Shown in pieces: positions 1-8,211 of a DNA stretch of 9,811 bases; within the stretch, counting starts at the first letter, position 1; every line of letters begins with the position of its first letter. The notes beneath the pieces are model-generated. The model saw only the letters and a list, made by a program, of their open reading frames with translations. It did no database searches and was not told the origin of the DNA. The stretch covers positions 1 through 9,811 of the forward strand of contig JANXVQ010000252.1 of NCBI GenBank assembly GCA_025351545.1, read 5' to 3'. The position numbers and the translations under genes are program-made. This stretch comes from Spirosoma sp. GTDB lineage: Bacteria > Bacteroidota > Bacteroidia > Cytophagales > Spirosomataceae.

Positions 1-1112
1 AAACCTAATTGAAGAATCAATAGAGACCAGGCTATATCGCCTGTATTAATCTGCGATACTCGTCCAATTCGTTCGTCATATGAACCCACTTCGAATGAGA
101 GTTTTTCAGTTTGTTTTGAATCTTCAGAAAGTAATCCAATACCAAATATATATCCGTCAGGTTTTTGTGTAATATAATTTACCCGTTCAAACAGATGTGC
201 CATACGGTAAGCAAATGTGTTTGTACCATAATCTGTTGTAACCAGTGATTGGCCTGTTGTAAATGTTTTCTGTAAGTCAACCATACCCTCCTCTATACGA
301 GAACTCACTACATCTACCATTGATACGGCATAAATTACAAGGGCAAGCATAGCAACATAAAACGCTCTTTTACTGTGTGATTGCTGAAAAAGTACGAATA
401 AAGTGACTGTTATAAGAAAGCTAAATATATATACACGATGTAAGGGAGCCAAAACAGTTAACAACAGAATAAACAAAACAATTCGTTGTACTATTTTCGA
501 CTTGTAGTGAAATAAAAATAAATAATAAAATAAAACCGGTGTCAGAAAAATGGGTGTGTTATAGAAACGTGTAAACGTAGAATTTTCCACAAGTGAAGTA
601 GCCACTTCACTACCAGACATTGTCGAATTAAGTAAAGTTATATTTAGTGGAATTTGAATTAAAAACAAAACGCTTTGAACAATAGTTATCAACGCTAACG
701 TATGGAAAATATCTTTAAGTATCTTATCTGGAACAATAAATAAAATCCCAAAAGTGAGCAAAAACAAATTAACCCGAAAAACTCTTACAACACCACCAAT
801 TTCGTAGCCTTGTATCCAAATACTATATAATCCATCAAGAGCCACAAAAGCTACAAATATTCCTATCCATTTAAATACTTGTTCTTTCCGAACCAGCAAA
901 AAAAGATCTCGACTATTGGCAATAAGTGTAACCAACAAAAAGGCTAAGGCCAGATCAGTCAGTTTATCAGTTGGCGCACCCGACATAATGAATCTAGGCG
1001 GAATAACCTGATAACCATTCGTTACAAACCCGAAGAAGATAAGTAATGCCGGATAAAAACGGTGCAGCAAAAACAAGATGATTGCCAGCAATAAAAGTCC
1101 AATTCCTATCAT
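1..1112 (-). CDS. Wzy-like polysaccharide polymerase / O-antigen ligase-like membrane protein, 3' end missing
   Basis: This is an uninterrupted minus-strand frame from ATG at 1112 to the left edge, with at least 370 codons and the C-terminus outside the window. An in-frame TAA six codons upstream leaves this ATG as the most upstream one. The translation is almost wholly hydrophobic with roughly ten membrane segments, beginning MIGIGLLLLAIILFLLHRFY. After a long non-membrane stretch containing YIFGIGLL, a segment reads QINTGDIAWSLLILQLG, resembling the loop followed by a helix in Wzy/WaaL-type proteins. Those proteins join or transfer undecaprenyl-linked repeat units on the periplasmic face of the inner membrane. 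It starts 12 bp after the preceding acyltransferase gene, so it is co-transcribed. Like the flippase, the family has weak sequence conservation. Polymerase is favoured by the operon, which already has a flippase and export proteins, but a ligase or another polytopic protein is possible. Confidence 0.6.
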   Translation of the reverse strand, partial: MIGIGLLLLAIILFLLHRFYPALLIFFGFVTNGYQVIPPRFIMSGAPTDKLTDLALAFLLVTLIANSRDLFLLVRKEQVFKWIGIFVAFVALDGLYSIWIQGYEIGGVVRVFRVNLFLLTFGILFIVPDKILKDIFHTLALITIVQSVLFLIQIPLNITLLNSTMSGSEVATSLVENSTFTRFYNTPIFLTPVLFYYLFLFHYKSKIVQRIVLFILLLTVLAPLHRVYIFSFLITVTLFVLFQQSHSKRAFYVAMLALVIYAVSMVDVVSSRIEEGMVDLQKTFTTGQSLVTTDYGTNTFAYRMAHLFERVNYITQKPDGYIFGIGLLSEDSKQTEKLSFEVGSYDERIGRVSQINTGDIAWSLLILQLG

Positions 1113-1124
1113 GTGGATTATTAA

Positions 1125-1781
1125 TTAAAAAAGCATGTTATTCATCGTTTTACAAGCAATCTCTGACTGCATCGGTTTAGAGGCAATATCTCTAATATAT
1201 CGGGCCGGATTACCGGCCCAAATCTGGTAAGCAGGCACAGAACGAGTAACTACAGAACCGGCACCAATAATTGACTGTACACCAATAGTTACTCCTTTTA
1301 GTATTATTGAATTTGCACCAATAAAGACATCATCTCCTATATAAACGGGTGATGATGCTATTTTTGAGACATCGTGTATCCGTCTTGCTCTAAAGTCTAA
1401 TGGATGAAAATCAGTATCCCAAATACTGACGTTCCCTCCCAAATTCACATATTTGCCCAGAACGATCTTTTCGGAACAGTATATTGACACACCAGATAAT
1501 CCTGAATAATCTCCGATTTCCAGAAAAGCCCCCTTCGCGACTGCCAGCGTACAGGTTTTATTGAGTCCTACAAAATTCGATTTTACAGCACAGTTGAATC
1601 TAACGGCTTCTCCTAAACGAAAAACACCTCTATTACGTACTATAATCCGCCCGTCTATAATTGGGAAAGTTTTATGAATCGTATTGTTATATATCAAGAC
1701 CAGACGATTAGCTTGATTATCAAAAAACGTGTTTATTCCATCCAATGTATTTACTATAAAACGCGCTATATAGATAAGCAT
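1125..1781 (-). CDS. Left-handed beta-helix (hexapeptide-repeat) O-acyltransferase, WbbJ/maltose acetyltransferase type
   Basis: The 218-residue protein probably acetylates a sugar of the exopolysaccharide repeat unit using acetyl-CoA in the cytoplasm. Imperfect hexapeptide repeats ([LIV]-G-x-x-x-x) run from about residue 70 to 182 and form the left-handed beta-helix. The likely catalytic histidine is H126 in DTDFHPLD, the usual position in this subfamily. The C-terminal repeats VYIGDDVFIGANSIILKGV (146-164) and the ending IWAGNPARYIR (187-197) are typical of WbbJ/LacA-type enzymes. The N-terminal 70 residues are less conserved. The start lies 23 bp downstream of the other acyltransferase gene and the stop 12 bp before the Wzy-like gene. 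The acceptor sugar cannot be told from sequence, and an acyl group other than acetyl is possible. Confidence 0.85.
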   Translation of the reverse strand: MLIYIARFIVNTLDGINTFFDNQANRLVLIYNNTIHKTFPIIDGRIIVRNRGVFRLGEAVRFNCAVKSNFVGLNKTCTLAVAKGAFLEIGDYSGLSGVSIYCSEKIVLGKYVNLGGNVSIWDTDFHPLDFRARRIHDVSKIASSPVYIGDDVFIGANSIILKGVTIGVQSIIGAGSVVTRSVPAYQIWAGNPARYIRDIASKPMQSEIACKTMNNMLF

Positions 1782-1804
1782 GTTGTAGATTATTTAATTT
1801 ACGA

Positions 1805-2455
1805 TTACACGGCTATTTTTCTCATTTCTTCCAGGAACAAATTCACATCATAAAAATGAGTCTCTACCTTTTTGAGTGTATCTTCATTTTTATTCCACCA
1901 TTGAGTATCCAGTAATTCGTTAATGATTTCTGGTGGAAATCGGTATTTTATTATAACAACAGGACATCCAACTGCTATGGCGTATGGGGGAATATCTTTA
2001 CTAACCACCGCACCTGCACCAATTACGGCTCCGTCTCCAATCGTTACTCCATCAAGTACCGTTACATTCGCACCAATAAATACATCACTCCCTATTTTTA
2101 TTTGCTTTCTCTCATCTATTTTATCGTATGTGCTATAAGTAAACCCATTCTGTTTTGCTGTTGAGTAAAATGCCGGATTTATCGAAATGCCATTTATTGG
2201 ATGAATACCCCATCCGCAAAAAACATTGGGCCCTATCGAGCAAAATTTCCCGATTTGTGTATGTGAAATAGTAGCATTTTTACCAATAGCAGTTCCCGCA
2301 CCTATCACTACCTTATATAGGTTATGATTGCCATAAATCATTGTCCTGTTGTCAATAGTACATTCTTCTCTAGTACACGAGTTGTAGTACCAGTCCATCT
2401 TTGATTGACGGGCAAGAATTTTCAATAGACCGTATATATTTCTAATAAATTTCAT
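1805..2455 (-). CDS. CatB/XAT-type hexapeptide acetyltransferase
   Basis: The 216-residue protein belongs to the left-handed beta-helix acyltransferases but to a different branch from its downstream neighbour: the CatB (xenobiotic/streptogramin acetyltransferase) architecture. Repeats start at [15 protein letters not shown] (about 49-63). A protruding loop carries the likely catalytic H85 (GWGIHP) followed by AFYST (95-99). A second repeat block ([19 protein letters not shown], 119-137) leads to [16 protein letters not shown] (150-165), then [12 protein letters not shown] and the WW pair at 186-187, all characteristic of this branch. In polysaccharide clusters such enzymes usually acetylate a sugar or a nucleotide-linked sugar, and this is inferred here from context. 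The ATG overlaps the flippase stop by 4 bp (ATGA), implying translational coupling. Antibiotic acetylation is unlikely given the operon. Confidence 0.85.
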   Translation of the reverse strand: MKFIRNIYGLLKILARQSKMDWYYNSCTREECTIDNRTMIYGNHNLYKVVIGAGTAIGKNATISHTQIGKFCSIGPNVFCGWGIHPINGISINPAFYSTAKQNGFTYSTYDKIDERKQIKIGSDVFIGANVTVLDGVTIGDGAVIGAGAVVSKDIPPYAIAVGCPVVIIKYRFPPEIINELLDTQWWNKNEDTLKKVETHFYDVNLFLEEMRKIAV

Positions 2456-3813
2456 TTATTCCATATTTTAGTAGCTTCCTGCTTCGAAATCAGGTTACAC
2501 TGGATCGAAAAGACAATTCCCATTCCTATAAAGAATATAGTATTAGCACTAATTATTCCGGGAAGGCCATAAGTCCTGCCGAGAAATATAGCTAAGGGCA
2601 CATTCAACAATGCGCTCAATGTCACCAGTATTAACTGCAAACGAACCTTCCCTATTCCGTTAAGTAAAAATACATGCATTGTTTGCCAGGTAAAAGCGAT
2701 TACATAAACTGCCATTGAAATAGACAGGCTTATTGGCACGGCAATTTGTTTACCTATCCAAAATGCAAAAATCTGTTGAGAGAAACCGAGAATAAGTAAA
2801 GTCAAAATTGAAAATACAAGCCATATTTTTCTCATTCTTTTCAAACTGTTATCAATCCATTTGAAATCTTTTTTCGCATAAGCATCCGTAAATGCGCTCC
2901 AAAGTGGTGTAATTATAATAGTAAATCCCATTATAATTACCGAAAATAGCTTGTATGTAACATTGAATATGGTTACATGGCTCGGACCTAAAATCTGTGT
3001 GATTATTATATTATCAGTCTGAAACAATATTAGAGCACCAATCTGTATTACAAAGAAAATACTTCCCGTTTTTAGAAGATCCTTCCCGTAATCGAAATTT
3101 ACTAATCGTAACGTTGGAGCTATGTATTTCAGTGAATTTTTATATAAGTATATTGTGGCTACTAATAATGTAAGAAGAGGAACACCAGCTAAAACAAAAA
3201 CCAGTGTAAGAAGGCTGCCACTCTGGTGTCTTGACATTAAAAAAATTATAATCAAAACAACAAATTGACTTAGTAGAGAAATTAATGAAGCTTTAGCAGA
3301 CTGATGGATTGCAGTCAATACTATTGTAATAGTCTGAGTAACAAACTGAACGCAAAAACAACCCATAACTATGAGCGTGATAGTTTGTATATTATTCAGT
3401 TCATTGATTGGAATATTAAGTACTGAATGCCAGTTTATAAATGGATTTATGATAAAAAGTAAGCAGAAAATTAAGCAGGAAACTATTGACAGAACTGCAT
3501 AGGTCGTACTTATATACGATTTGGCTTCCTCAATTTTTCCGGTTGCCAGCGAATGAGCCAGCTTGTTCCGTAGTCCGTTAGATAACCCGATATCAAAGAA
3601 GGTTAACCAGCCAATTATTGAACTTATAGTCAGCCATATGCCATACTGAGCCGGTGTTACGTAATTGATTGTTAAGGGAACAAGGGTTAGGGAGATGAGT
3701 ACTGCACCCCCCTTTACCAGAAAAGATATCGCGATATTCTTTTTTGCGATAAGTGTTCTTTCATGACCATTAATGAAAAAACTAATGAATCGATTTCTTA
3801 TAGCGGTAACCAT
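2452..3813 (-). CDS. Wzx-like polysaccharide flippase (MATE/PST superfamily)
   Basis: The 453-residue polytopic inner-membrane protein has about 12 or more hydrophobic helices. It matches the length and style of flippases that move undecaprenyl-diphosphate-linked repeat units to the periplasmic face. The N-terminal part has the family pattern: a basic start, a first helix (about 28-48) with [17 protein letters not shown] just after it, then [14 protein letters not shown] (73-86), the conserved short loop after the second helix in PST/Wzx proteins. A further hallmark-like segment is [13 protein letters not shown] in the middle of the protein. It lies 16 bp downstream of the initiating transferase gene and overlaps the next gene by 4 bp. 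Its G+C content is visibly lower than that of the three genes before it, as expected for a serotype-specific gene. The substrate cannot be deduced. Confidence 0.88.
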   Translation of the reverse strand: MVTAIRNRFISFFINGHERTLIAKKNIAISFLVKGGAVLISLTLVPLTINYVTPAQYGIWLTISSIIGWLTFFDIGLSNGLRNKLAHSLATGKIEEAKSYISTTYAVLSIVSCLIFCLLFIINPFINWHSVLNIPINELNNIQTITLIVMGCFCVQFVTQTITIVLTAIHQSAKASLISLLSQFVVLIIIFLMSRHQSGSLLTLVFVLAGVPLLTLLVATIYLYKNSLKYIAPTLRLVNFDYGKDLLKTGSIFFVIQIGALILFQTDNIIITQILGPSHVTIFNVTYKLFSVIIMGFTIIITPLWSAFTDAYAKKDFKWIDNSLKRMRKIWLVFSILTLLILGFSQQIFAFWIGKQIAVPISLSISMAVYVIAFTWQTMHVFLLNGIGKVRLQLILVTLSALLNVPLAIFLGRTYGLPGIISANTIFFIGMGIVFSIQCNLISKQEATKIWNK

Positions 3814-3829
3814 TGGATTCTGATACGTT

Positions 3830-4504
3830 TCAGTGAGCTTTTTCGTCGCCTTGTAACATTTTCGTTACCGTCCACCAGCAAATTTTCATGTCCAATGCAA
3901 GTGAACGCTTAGCTATATACCATCGATCCAACCGTACACGGTGTTCCATTTTTTGGAGTGTATCGGTTTCACCCCGGCAGCCACGCACCTGAGCCAGCCC
4001 TGTTATACCGGGCTTGACTTCGTAGCGTTCGGCATAGTTTGGCATAGTATCCCAATGTTGAGCATCCAGCGGAATAGGATGCGGCCGAGGGCCAACGACA
4101 CTCATGTCGCCGAGCAGCACATTTAAAAACTGGGGGAGTTCGTCCAGGTTCGTCTTACGCAGTAAATGTCCAAATTTTGTAATTCGTGTGTCACCTTTTG
4201 TGGCCTGACGAAATTCGGATTCCTGTCGGAAAACCATAGTCCTAATTTTAAAACATCGAAACTGGCGGCCATTACGTCCGGTACGCATCTGAACAAATAG
4301 CATGGGTCCAGGTGAGTTAATCCGGACGGCCATGCCTAGCAGTGGAATTAACCAGACTAACACAAACAGTGTGATCAACAGCGAAAAGACGATGTCAAAT
4401 AAGCGTTTACGTAGTTCGCCTTTGTTGGAAGCAAATGGCGAGTAAACCTCGTCTTGAGTGTCTACGTAAGCTCTGGTGTTGGAGAGAGAGGCATTACTAA
4501 GCAT
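3830..4504 (-). CDS. Initiating phosphoglycosyl transferase (bacterial sugar transferase family, monotopic type)
   Basis: This enzyme transfers a sugar-1-phosphate from a nucleotide sugar to undecaprenyl phosphate on the cytoplasmic face of the inner membrane, starting repeat-unit synthesis. The protein has 224 residues, the size of the minimal PglC-like core, and lacks the four-helix N-terminal extension of WbaP/WcaJ. One hydrophobic segment (about 36-60) contains P54, fitting a re-entrant helix. It is followed by [11 protein letters not shown] (62-72), FKIRTM (85-90), the catalytic Asp-Glu pair D121-E122 in [18 protein letters not shown] (134-141) and [12 protein letters not shown] (164-175). 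All are conserved family motifs. The first sugar cannot be predicted. The start follows the kinase stop after 59 bp, the widest gap in the operon, with an AAAGGGA sequence just upstream of ATG that may act as a ribosome binding site. Confidence 0.93.
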   Translation of the reverse strand: MLSNASLSNTRAYVDTQDEVYSPFASNKGELRKRLFDIVFSLLITLFVLVWLIPLLGMAVRINSPGPMLFVQMRTGRNGRQFRCFKIRTMVFRQESEFRQATKGDTRITKFGHLLRKTNLDELPQFLNVLLGDMSVVGPRPHPIPLDAQHWDTMPNYAERYEVKPGITGLAQVRGCRGETDTLQKMEHRVRLDRWYIAKRSLALDMKICWWTVTKMLQGDEKAH

Positions 4505-4563
4505 AAGAATCCCTTTGTTTGCTTTTCATGATATAAAATAAATGAACTATAGTAACCTAATTC

Positions 4564-6888
4564 TTACCCGATCTTACGGGAAGCACGAGCCGGTTTTTCC
4601 GCATCGTAATAACCGCCGTAACTGTAACTATAGTAGTACGACTCGCCATCGCCAACAGCATTTAAAATGACATTTAGGTTTTGAAACCGGTTTTCTTTAT
4701 AGAGAGAATCAACCATTTTCAGGTATGTCTTCGGCGTTAAATCGTGTCGAACCATGTAGAGCGTTGCGTCAGCAAAGGGTGCAATTACCTGAGCATCTGT
4801 TACCAATCCAATAGGTGGCGAATCAACAATAACATAAGCAAATCGGGCGCGTAATTCCTCGAATAAAGTAACCATGTAAGGGCCATTAAGCAATTCGGAG
4901 GGATTGGGCGGCAGCGGTCCACTACTGATCAGGAAGTAGTTAGGAAATCCATCAATAGGTTGCAACACATCATCCAGTGTGGCCTCGCCGATTAGATAAT
5001 TACTAATACCGGCTGAATTGCGCATTCCTAATGACTCGTGTAGTTTTGGTTTTCGTAAGTCCATTTCCAGAATGACCGTTGGGCGGTCGACCAGAGCGAG
5101 ACTAGCGCCCAAATTGAGTGACATAAACGACTTCCCTTCACCACTGATGCTGGAGGTGAATAGTAACACCTGGCTACCTACGGGATTGCTCCGCAAAAAT
5201 TGCAGGTTTGTGCGTAAGGCCCGTATTTGTTCGGCAATGACCGAACGGCTACGTGACACCACGACCAATGCCTGCGATTCGGTAGATTCAACGACTTCGC
5301 CCAAAATAGGAACCTGAGAAGCATCTTCCACATCAGACCGTCGCCGAACCCGGTTATTTAGTGCATCGCGGGTTGCCAATGCGCCAACAGGAAGAAGCAA
5401 GCCAACAAGAGCAAACAACATAAACGTCATTTTCCGTACGGGTCTTATCGGATCAGCCTCGTGTCGGGGAAAGTCAACAGTACGACTATCAGGTAATGTC
5501 GACGCATATGACAAGGCTGTTTCTTCACGTTTTTGCAACAAGTAGGTATACAGGTTGTTTTTGATAGCCTGTTGCCGGGTGATGTTCAGCAATGCCCGCT
5601 CTTTGTGGGGCACCGTGCGAACCATCCCTTCGAGCCGTCGATTGATACCCGTCAGTTGGCTGCGTGTACCAGTCAATTGCGCTTTCAGAGTCTGAATATT
5701 TTCGGATAGGCTCTCTTTGGTGGACTTAATCTGGCTATCGAGCGACTGCAATAGTGGGTTTCGATCTGAGGTTGTTCGGGCCAGCAAATCATGCTGAAGC
5801 TCCAGTTCAGATACCTTTGTTACTAATCCCAAAAGCACGGGGTCGCCTAAACTAAGTGTGGCAGGTGCGGCACCTCGCTTAGCCCCTTTACTATTGACAT
5901 AATTCTCAATATCGTTGAGCGAACTCAACTGAATATTTACCTGACTGAGCTGTGTATCATTGGCTTGCACTGTTTCCAGAAACGATTGTGCCTGCATGCC
6001 CAGGTCGGTGATGCCCTGCGTTGTTTTATAAACTTCTACATCTTTTTCAACTGAAGTCAGTTCTCCCGAGATTAATTTGAGCCGTTCTTCAATAAAGTCG
6101 AGTGTACTGGCTGCCACGAGGTTTTTATCGACAACGGCCGCCTGATTATATTCTTCGATGAGTTGCTTCAGTAAGGCTTCGCCTTTATCGGGCACTGCTT
6201 CTTCCAGTGTTATCAGCAGTACTGTTGAGGCTTTGCTGGTTGTTTCGACAGTCAGGCGTTTTAAGTAGTTGTTTACAGTTTTTGTGCGGGGCGATACCTG
6301 AATTTTCATCGGCGTTAACGAAGCCGTTAAGGGATGAAGGGCAAAAATCCGCAGTTGGCCATACGGTGTTTTAATGGACTGATTAACTGGATAGACTTCA
6401 TTATTAATACGTATATGTCCATGATCGGCGAAGCTAAGCAAAAGCTTATCTTCATATAAAGCTGATTTTGGCCGTTCTACCAGCAAGCGAATTGGCAACT
6501 CGCCATACATTTCCTCATCAACAGTAGATGTCGGCTTAAAGTATTGAACATCCAGATTGAGATGATTAACCACCTTATCCATTAAGGTATAGGATCGAAC
6601 AATTTCAATTTCGTTCTCAACCGTTTTTTTGGGTTTCAGAATGTCCATCTCTTTCAGGATATTCTCTCCATCCAACCCTTTTTTATCGTCTTTTATAAGT
6701 AGGCTCGCCTGAATTTTATAGATCGGCGTTTGATAAATCAGGTAAACATAAGCAGCAGCCCCTGCCAGCAGCAATGACAAGACAAACCATTTCCAATGCT
6801 TCAGATAACGAAGTAGTATTACCCGCAGGTTGGGCTGATCGGCGCTATAGGCCTGATAAGGTGTGTATGAATAAACATTTTCAGACAT
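4564..6888 (-). CDS. Wzc-like polysaccharide co-polymerase with BY-type tyrosine kinase domain
   Basis: The 774-residue inner-membrane protein controls chain length and export. Order of parts: first membrane helix about 33-53; Wzz-type and GNVR-type periplasmic region with long coiled-coil-prone stretches (about 250-460) ending near ERALLNITRQQ; second membrane helix 487-507; cytoplasmic kinase domain to the end. Kinase features visible are the oligomerisation motif E553-x2-R556-x2-R559, Walker A SISGEGKS (580-587, K586), Walker A' VILEMDLR (605-612) and Walker B VIVDSPP with D689. The tail holds seven tyrosines in eleven residues (751-761), the autophosphorylation cluster. Known family behaviour is cycling between phosphorylated and unphosphorylated forms to drive polymer assembly with Wza. 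Sensor and kinase are fused, as usual in Gram-negatives. It starts 12 bp after the export lipoprotein gene. No cognate phosphatase gene is in the window. Confidence 0.95.
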   Translation of the reverse strand: MSENVYSYTPYQAYSADQPNLRVILLRYLKHWKWFVLSLLLAGAAAYVYLIYQTPIYKIQASLLIKDDKKGLDGENILKEMDILKPKKTVENEIEIVRSYTLMDKVVNHLNLDVQYFKPTSTVDEEMYGELPIRLLVERPKSALYEDKLLLSFADHGHIRINNEVYPVNQSIKTPYGQLRIFALHPLTASLTPMKIQVSPRTKTVNNYLKRLTVETTSKASTVLLITLEEAVPDKGEALLKQLIEEYNQAAVVDKNLVAASTLDFIEERLKLISGELTSVEKDVEVYKTTQGITDLGMQAQSFLETVQANDTQLSQVNIQLSSLNDIENYVNSKGAKRGAAPATLSLGDPVLLGLVTKVSELELQHDLLARTTSDRNPLLQSLDSQIKSTKESLSENIQTLKAQLTGTRSQLTGINRRLEGMVRTVPHKERALLNITRQQAIKNNLYTYLLQKREETALSYASTLPDSRTVDFPRHEADPIRPVRKMTFMLFALVGLLLPVGALATRDALNNRVRRRSDVEDASQVPILGEVVESTESQALVVVSRSRSVIAEQIRALRTNLQFLRSNPVGSQVLLFTSSISGEGKSFMSLNLGASLALVDRPTVILEMDLRKPKLHESLGMRNSAGISNYLIGEATLDDVLQPIDGFPNYFLISSGPLPPNPSELLNGPYMVTLFEELRARFAYVIVDSPPIGLVTDAQVIAPFADATLYMVRHDLTPKTYLKMVDSLYKENRFQNLNVILNAVGDGESYYYSYSYGGYYDAEKPARASRKIG

Positions 6889-6900
6889 GATATAGTATGA

Positions 6901-7698
6901 TTAATAACGACTAAATATGATAGCTAGAAAAGAAAGCGCACTTAAAGCAATAGGTAATAACTGGTAAGTTCGGTCGGCACTGGCTACGCGTGACTTGCCG
7001 GGTTCAACGTAGATAACATCATTAGGATGCAGATAATAATAGGGCGAGCGAAACAGATCGCGGCTGGTGAGGTCAATGCGCGTAAACGTTCGTTGGCCAT
7101 TTGTCTCACGAATCAGTAATATATTATTACGTCGACCGTAAATTGTGATATCACCTGCCAGGCTAAGAGCTTCCAGTAACGTAATTTTCTCGTTCGGGAC
7201 CGTAAATAGTGATGGCCGCATAACTTCACCCATTACCGAAATCCGGAAATTCTGGTTACGAATGTTTACCGTTGGCTCTTTGAGGTACTCTTTAAGTTTT
7301 TCACGAATACGGTCGGCAGCCTGAGCAGTACTGAGACCGCTAACTGGAACTTTGCCTAAAATCGGCAACTCTATCGTACCGGCCTGATCAACCAGATAGC
7401 CCGTTAATTCCGGGAGTGCTGTTGTAGTTAGCGTCATCATCCGATCTATCGGTATGGTTGCCGATGGTGGGTTAAAGAATGTTGTAGCCTCGGGGCTCAA
7501 GCTACTTACCCGAACTGATAAAATATCGCCCGGCTGCACCGTTGGCACAAAGCGGTCAACTAGTTTCATTGAATCAGACGCCATCAGCGGACCCTGGAAG
7601 TACACTAGTTTTCGAGAGGACACACAGCCTGACATAAGTAAAATCAGAGCCAGTCCAATTAATACAGTCAGCTTTTTGAAATAAATACACAAAACCAT
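6901..7698 (-). CDS. Wza-like polysaccharide export outer-membrane lipoprotein
   Basis: First gene of the operon. The 265-residue protein has a lipoprotein signal: basic n-region KK (8-9), hydrophobic core, and LMSGC with the lipidated cysteine at C25. The position -3 residue is M rather than L, acceptable in Bacteroidota. The polysaccharide export domain spans about 53-145 (VQPGDILSVRVSS; then GTIELPILGKVPVSGL and EPTVNIRN). An SLBB domain follows at about 151-205 (ISVMGEVMRPS, LLEALSLAGDI). The final 20 residues (246-265) are hydrophobic and end in aromatic/basic SRY. They probably form the membrane-spanning element, corresponding in role to the C-terminal helix of Wza. At 265 residues it is shorter than E. 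coli Wza (about 380), as is common for Bacteroidota homologues. It should form the outer-membrane exit for the polymer, working with the kinase encoded next. Confidence 0.92.
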   Translation of the reverse strand: MVLCIYFKKLTVLIGLALILLMSGCVSSRKLVYFQGPLMASDSMKLVDRFVPTVQPGDILSVRVSSLSPEATTFFNPPSATIPIDRMMTLTTTALPELTGYLVDQAGTIELPILGKVPVSGLSTAQAADRIREKLKEYLKEPTVNIRNQNFRISVMGEVMRPSLFTVPNEKITLLEALSLAGDITIYGRRNNILLIRETNGQRTFTRIDLTSRDLFRSPYYYLHPNDVIYVEPGKSRVASADRTYQLLPIALSALSFLAIIFSRY

Positions 7699-7762
7699 AG
7701 ATTGACAGCTTAGCTATGTAAGACGGAAGAAAAAGACAGTAAATGATAAATGGTCAGGTACA

Positions 7763-7794
7763 CAATTGTCGATACTTAACTTTCCGGACAACTG
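7763..7794 (-). promoter_or_regulatory. Candidate hairpin in the 5' leader of the polysaccharide operon
   Basis: On the minus-strand transcript, CAGUUGUC (7794-7787) can pair with GACAAUUG (7770-7763) over eight base pairs including one G-U, around a 16-nt loop. It lies 65-96 nt upstream of the lipoprotein start codon and downstream of the proposed promoter, so it would be transcribed. No U-tract follows, so it is not an intrinsic terminator. It could be a protein-binding site or have no function. Confidence 0.3.
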
Positions 7795-7848
7795 GAATTC
7801 TATTATAAATAGGAAGTTTTTATGTTGAGTCTAATTGTTATCGTTTTT

Positions 7849-7880
7849 CAAATATATATCATCTTATTTATAGTAGCAAG
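7849..7880 (-). promoter_or_regulatory. Candidate Bacteroidetes-type promoter of the polysaccharide operon
   Basis: Read on the minus strand, CTTG (7880-7877; consensus TTTG at -33) is followed after exactly 20 bases by TATATTTG (7856-7849), an exact match to the TAnnTTTG -7 element of the Bacteroidetes primary sigma factor. The spacing lies within the known range of about 19-21. Transcription would begin near 7842, giving a leader of roughly 140-145 nt before the ATG at 7698. The region is AT-rich, so chance matches are not negligible. Confidence 0.5.
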
Positions 7881-8073
7881 CCAATATTGTATATATTATA
7901 TTAACATTTCTAAAAAAACATAAACTTATAGATTACATAAATATATTCTAGTTACCATTAATTATTATACTCCTCTCATATAGAGATAGTTATAGGATTT
8001 GAATTACTATATGTGCCTTATACATCAATTTAACAACAACTCTACAAATTAAAATAATGTATACTACCAAACA

Positions 8074-8107
8074 AAATATATACAAAAAACCTCTTTTGTA
8101 TATATTT
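8074..8107. repeat. Perfect 14-bp inverted repeat with 6-bp spacer
   Basis: The arms AAATATATACAAAA (8074-8087) and TTTTGTATATATTT (8094-8107) are exact reverse complements around AACCTC. It sits 105 bp upstream of the HicAB-like start codon and about 220 bp upstream of the proposed polysaccharide promoter. A dyad of this length fits an operator for a dimeric DNA-binding protein. It could also form a hairpin in RNA of either strand, but neither flank carries a separate run of T typical of an intrinsic terminator. The arms contain only A and T apart from one G/C pair. Confidence 0.6.
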
Positions 8108-8211
8108 AATACTGTTTATAGCAATAGCGTTAAATAATAAATATAAATTAATTTAACATATGACATAATTTCAAAATTACGCATATTTGCAAAATCCGAA
8201 AAACATATACT

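Larger units (their letters stand above)
7699..8211. other. Divergent AT-rich intergenic region between the polysaccharide operon and the HicAB-like gene
   Basis: This 513-bp stretch has no credible coding sequence and is far richer in A+T than either neighbour. It contains a leader hairpin (7763-7794), a near-consensus minus-strand promoter (7849-7880) and a perfect 14-bp inverted repeat (8074-8107), listed separately. For the plus-strand gene the best -7-like sequence is CATATTTG at 8182-8189 (consensus TAnnTTTG). It has no convincing -33 partner, so that promoter remains uncertain. The length is much more than two divergent promoters need, suggesting a regulatory region or a long leader. 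Confidence 0.7.

Noticed and set aside
1923..2138. Plus-strand open frame of 71 codons
   Set aside because: It lies antisense within the CatB-type acyltransferase gene, whose motifs are unmistakable, and its product is low-complexity P/T/S-rich sequence from the complement of hexapeptide repeats.
5018..5317. Plus-strand open frame of 99 codons
   Set aside because: It is antisense to the kinase domain with its Walker motifs, and the translation shows no recognisable domain.
8182..8189. CATATTTG as the -7 element for the HicAB-like gene
   Set aside because: It differs from TAnnTTTG at the first base and no TTTG-like element sits 17-23 bases upstream, so it is mentioned only in the intergenic description.
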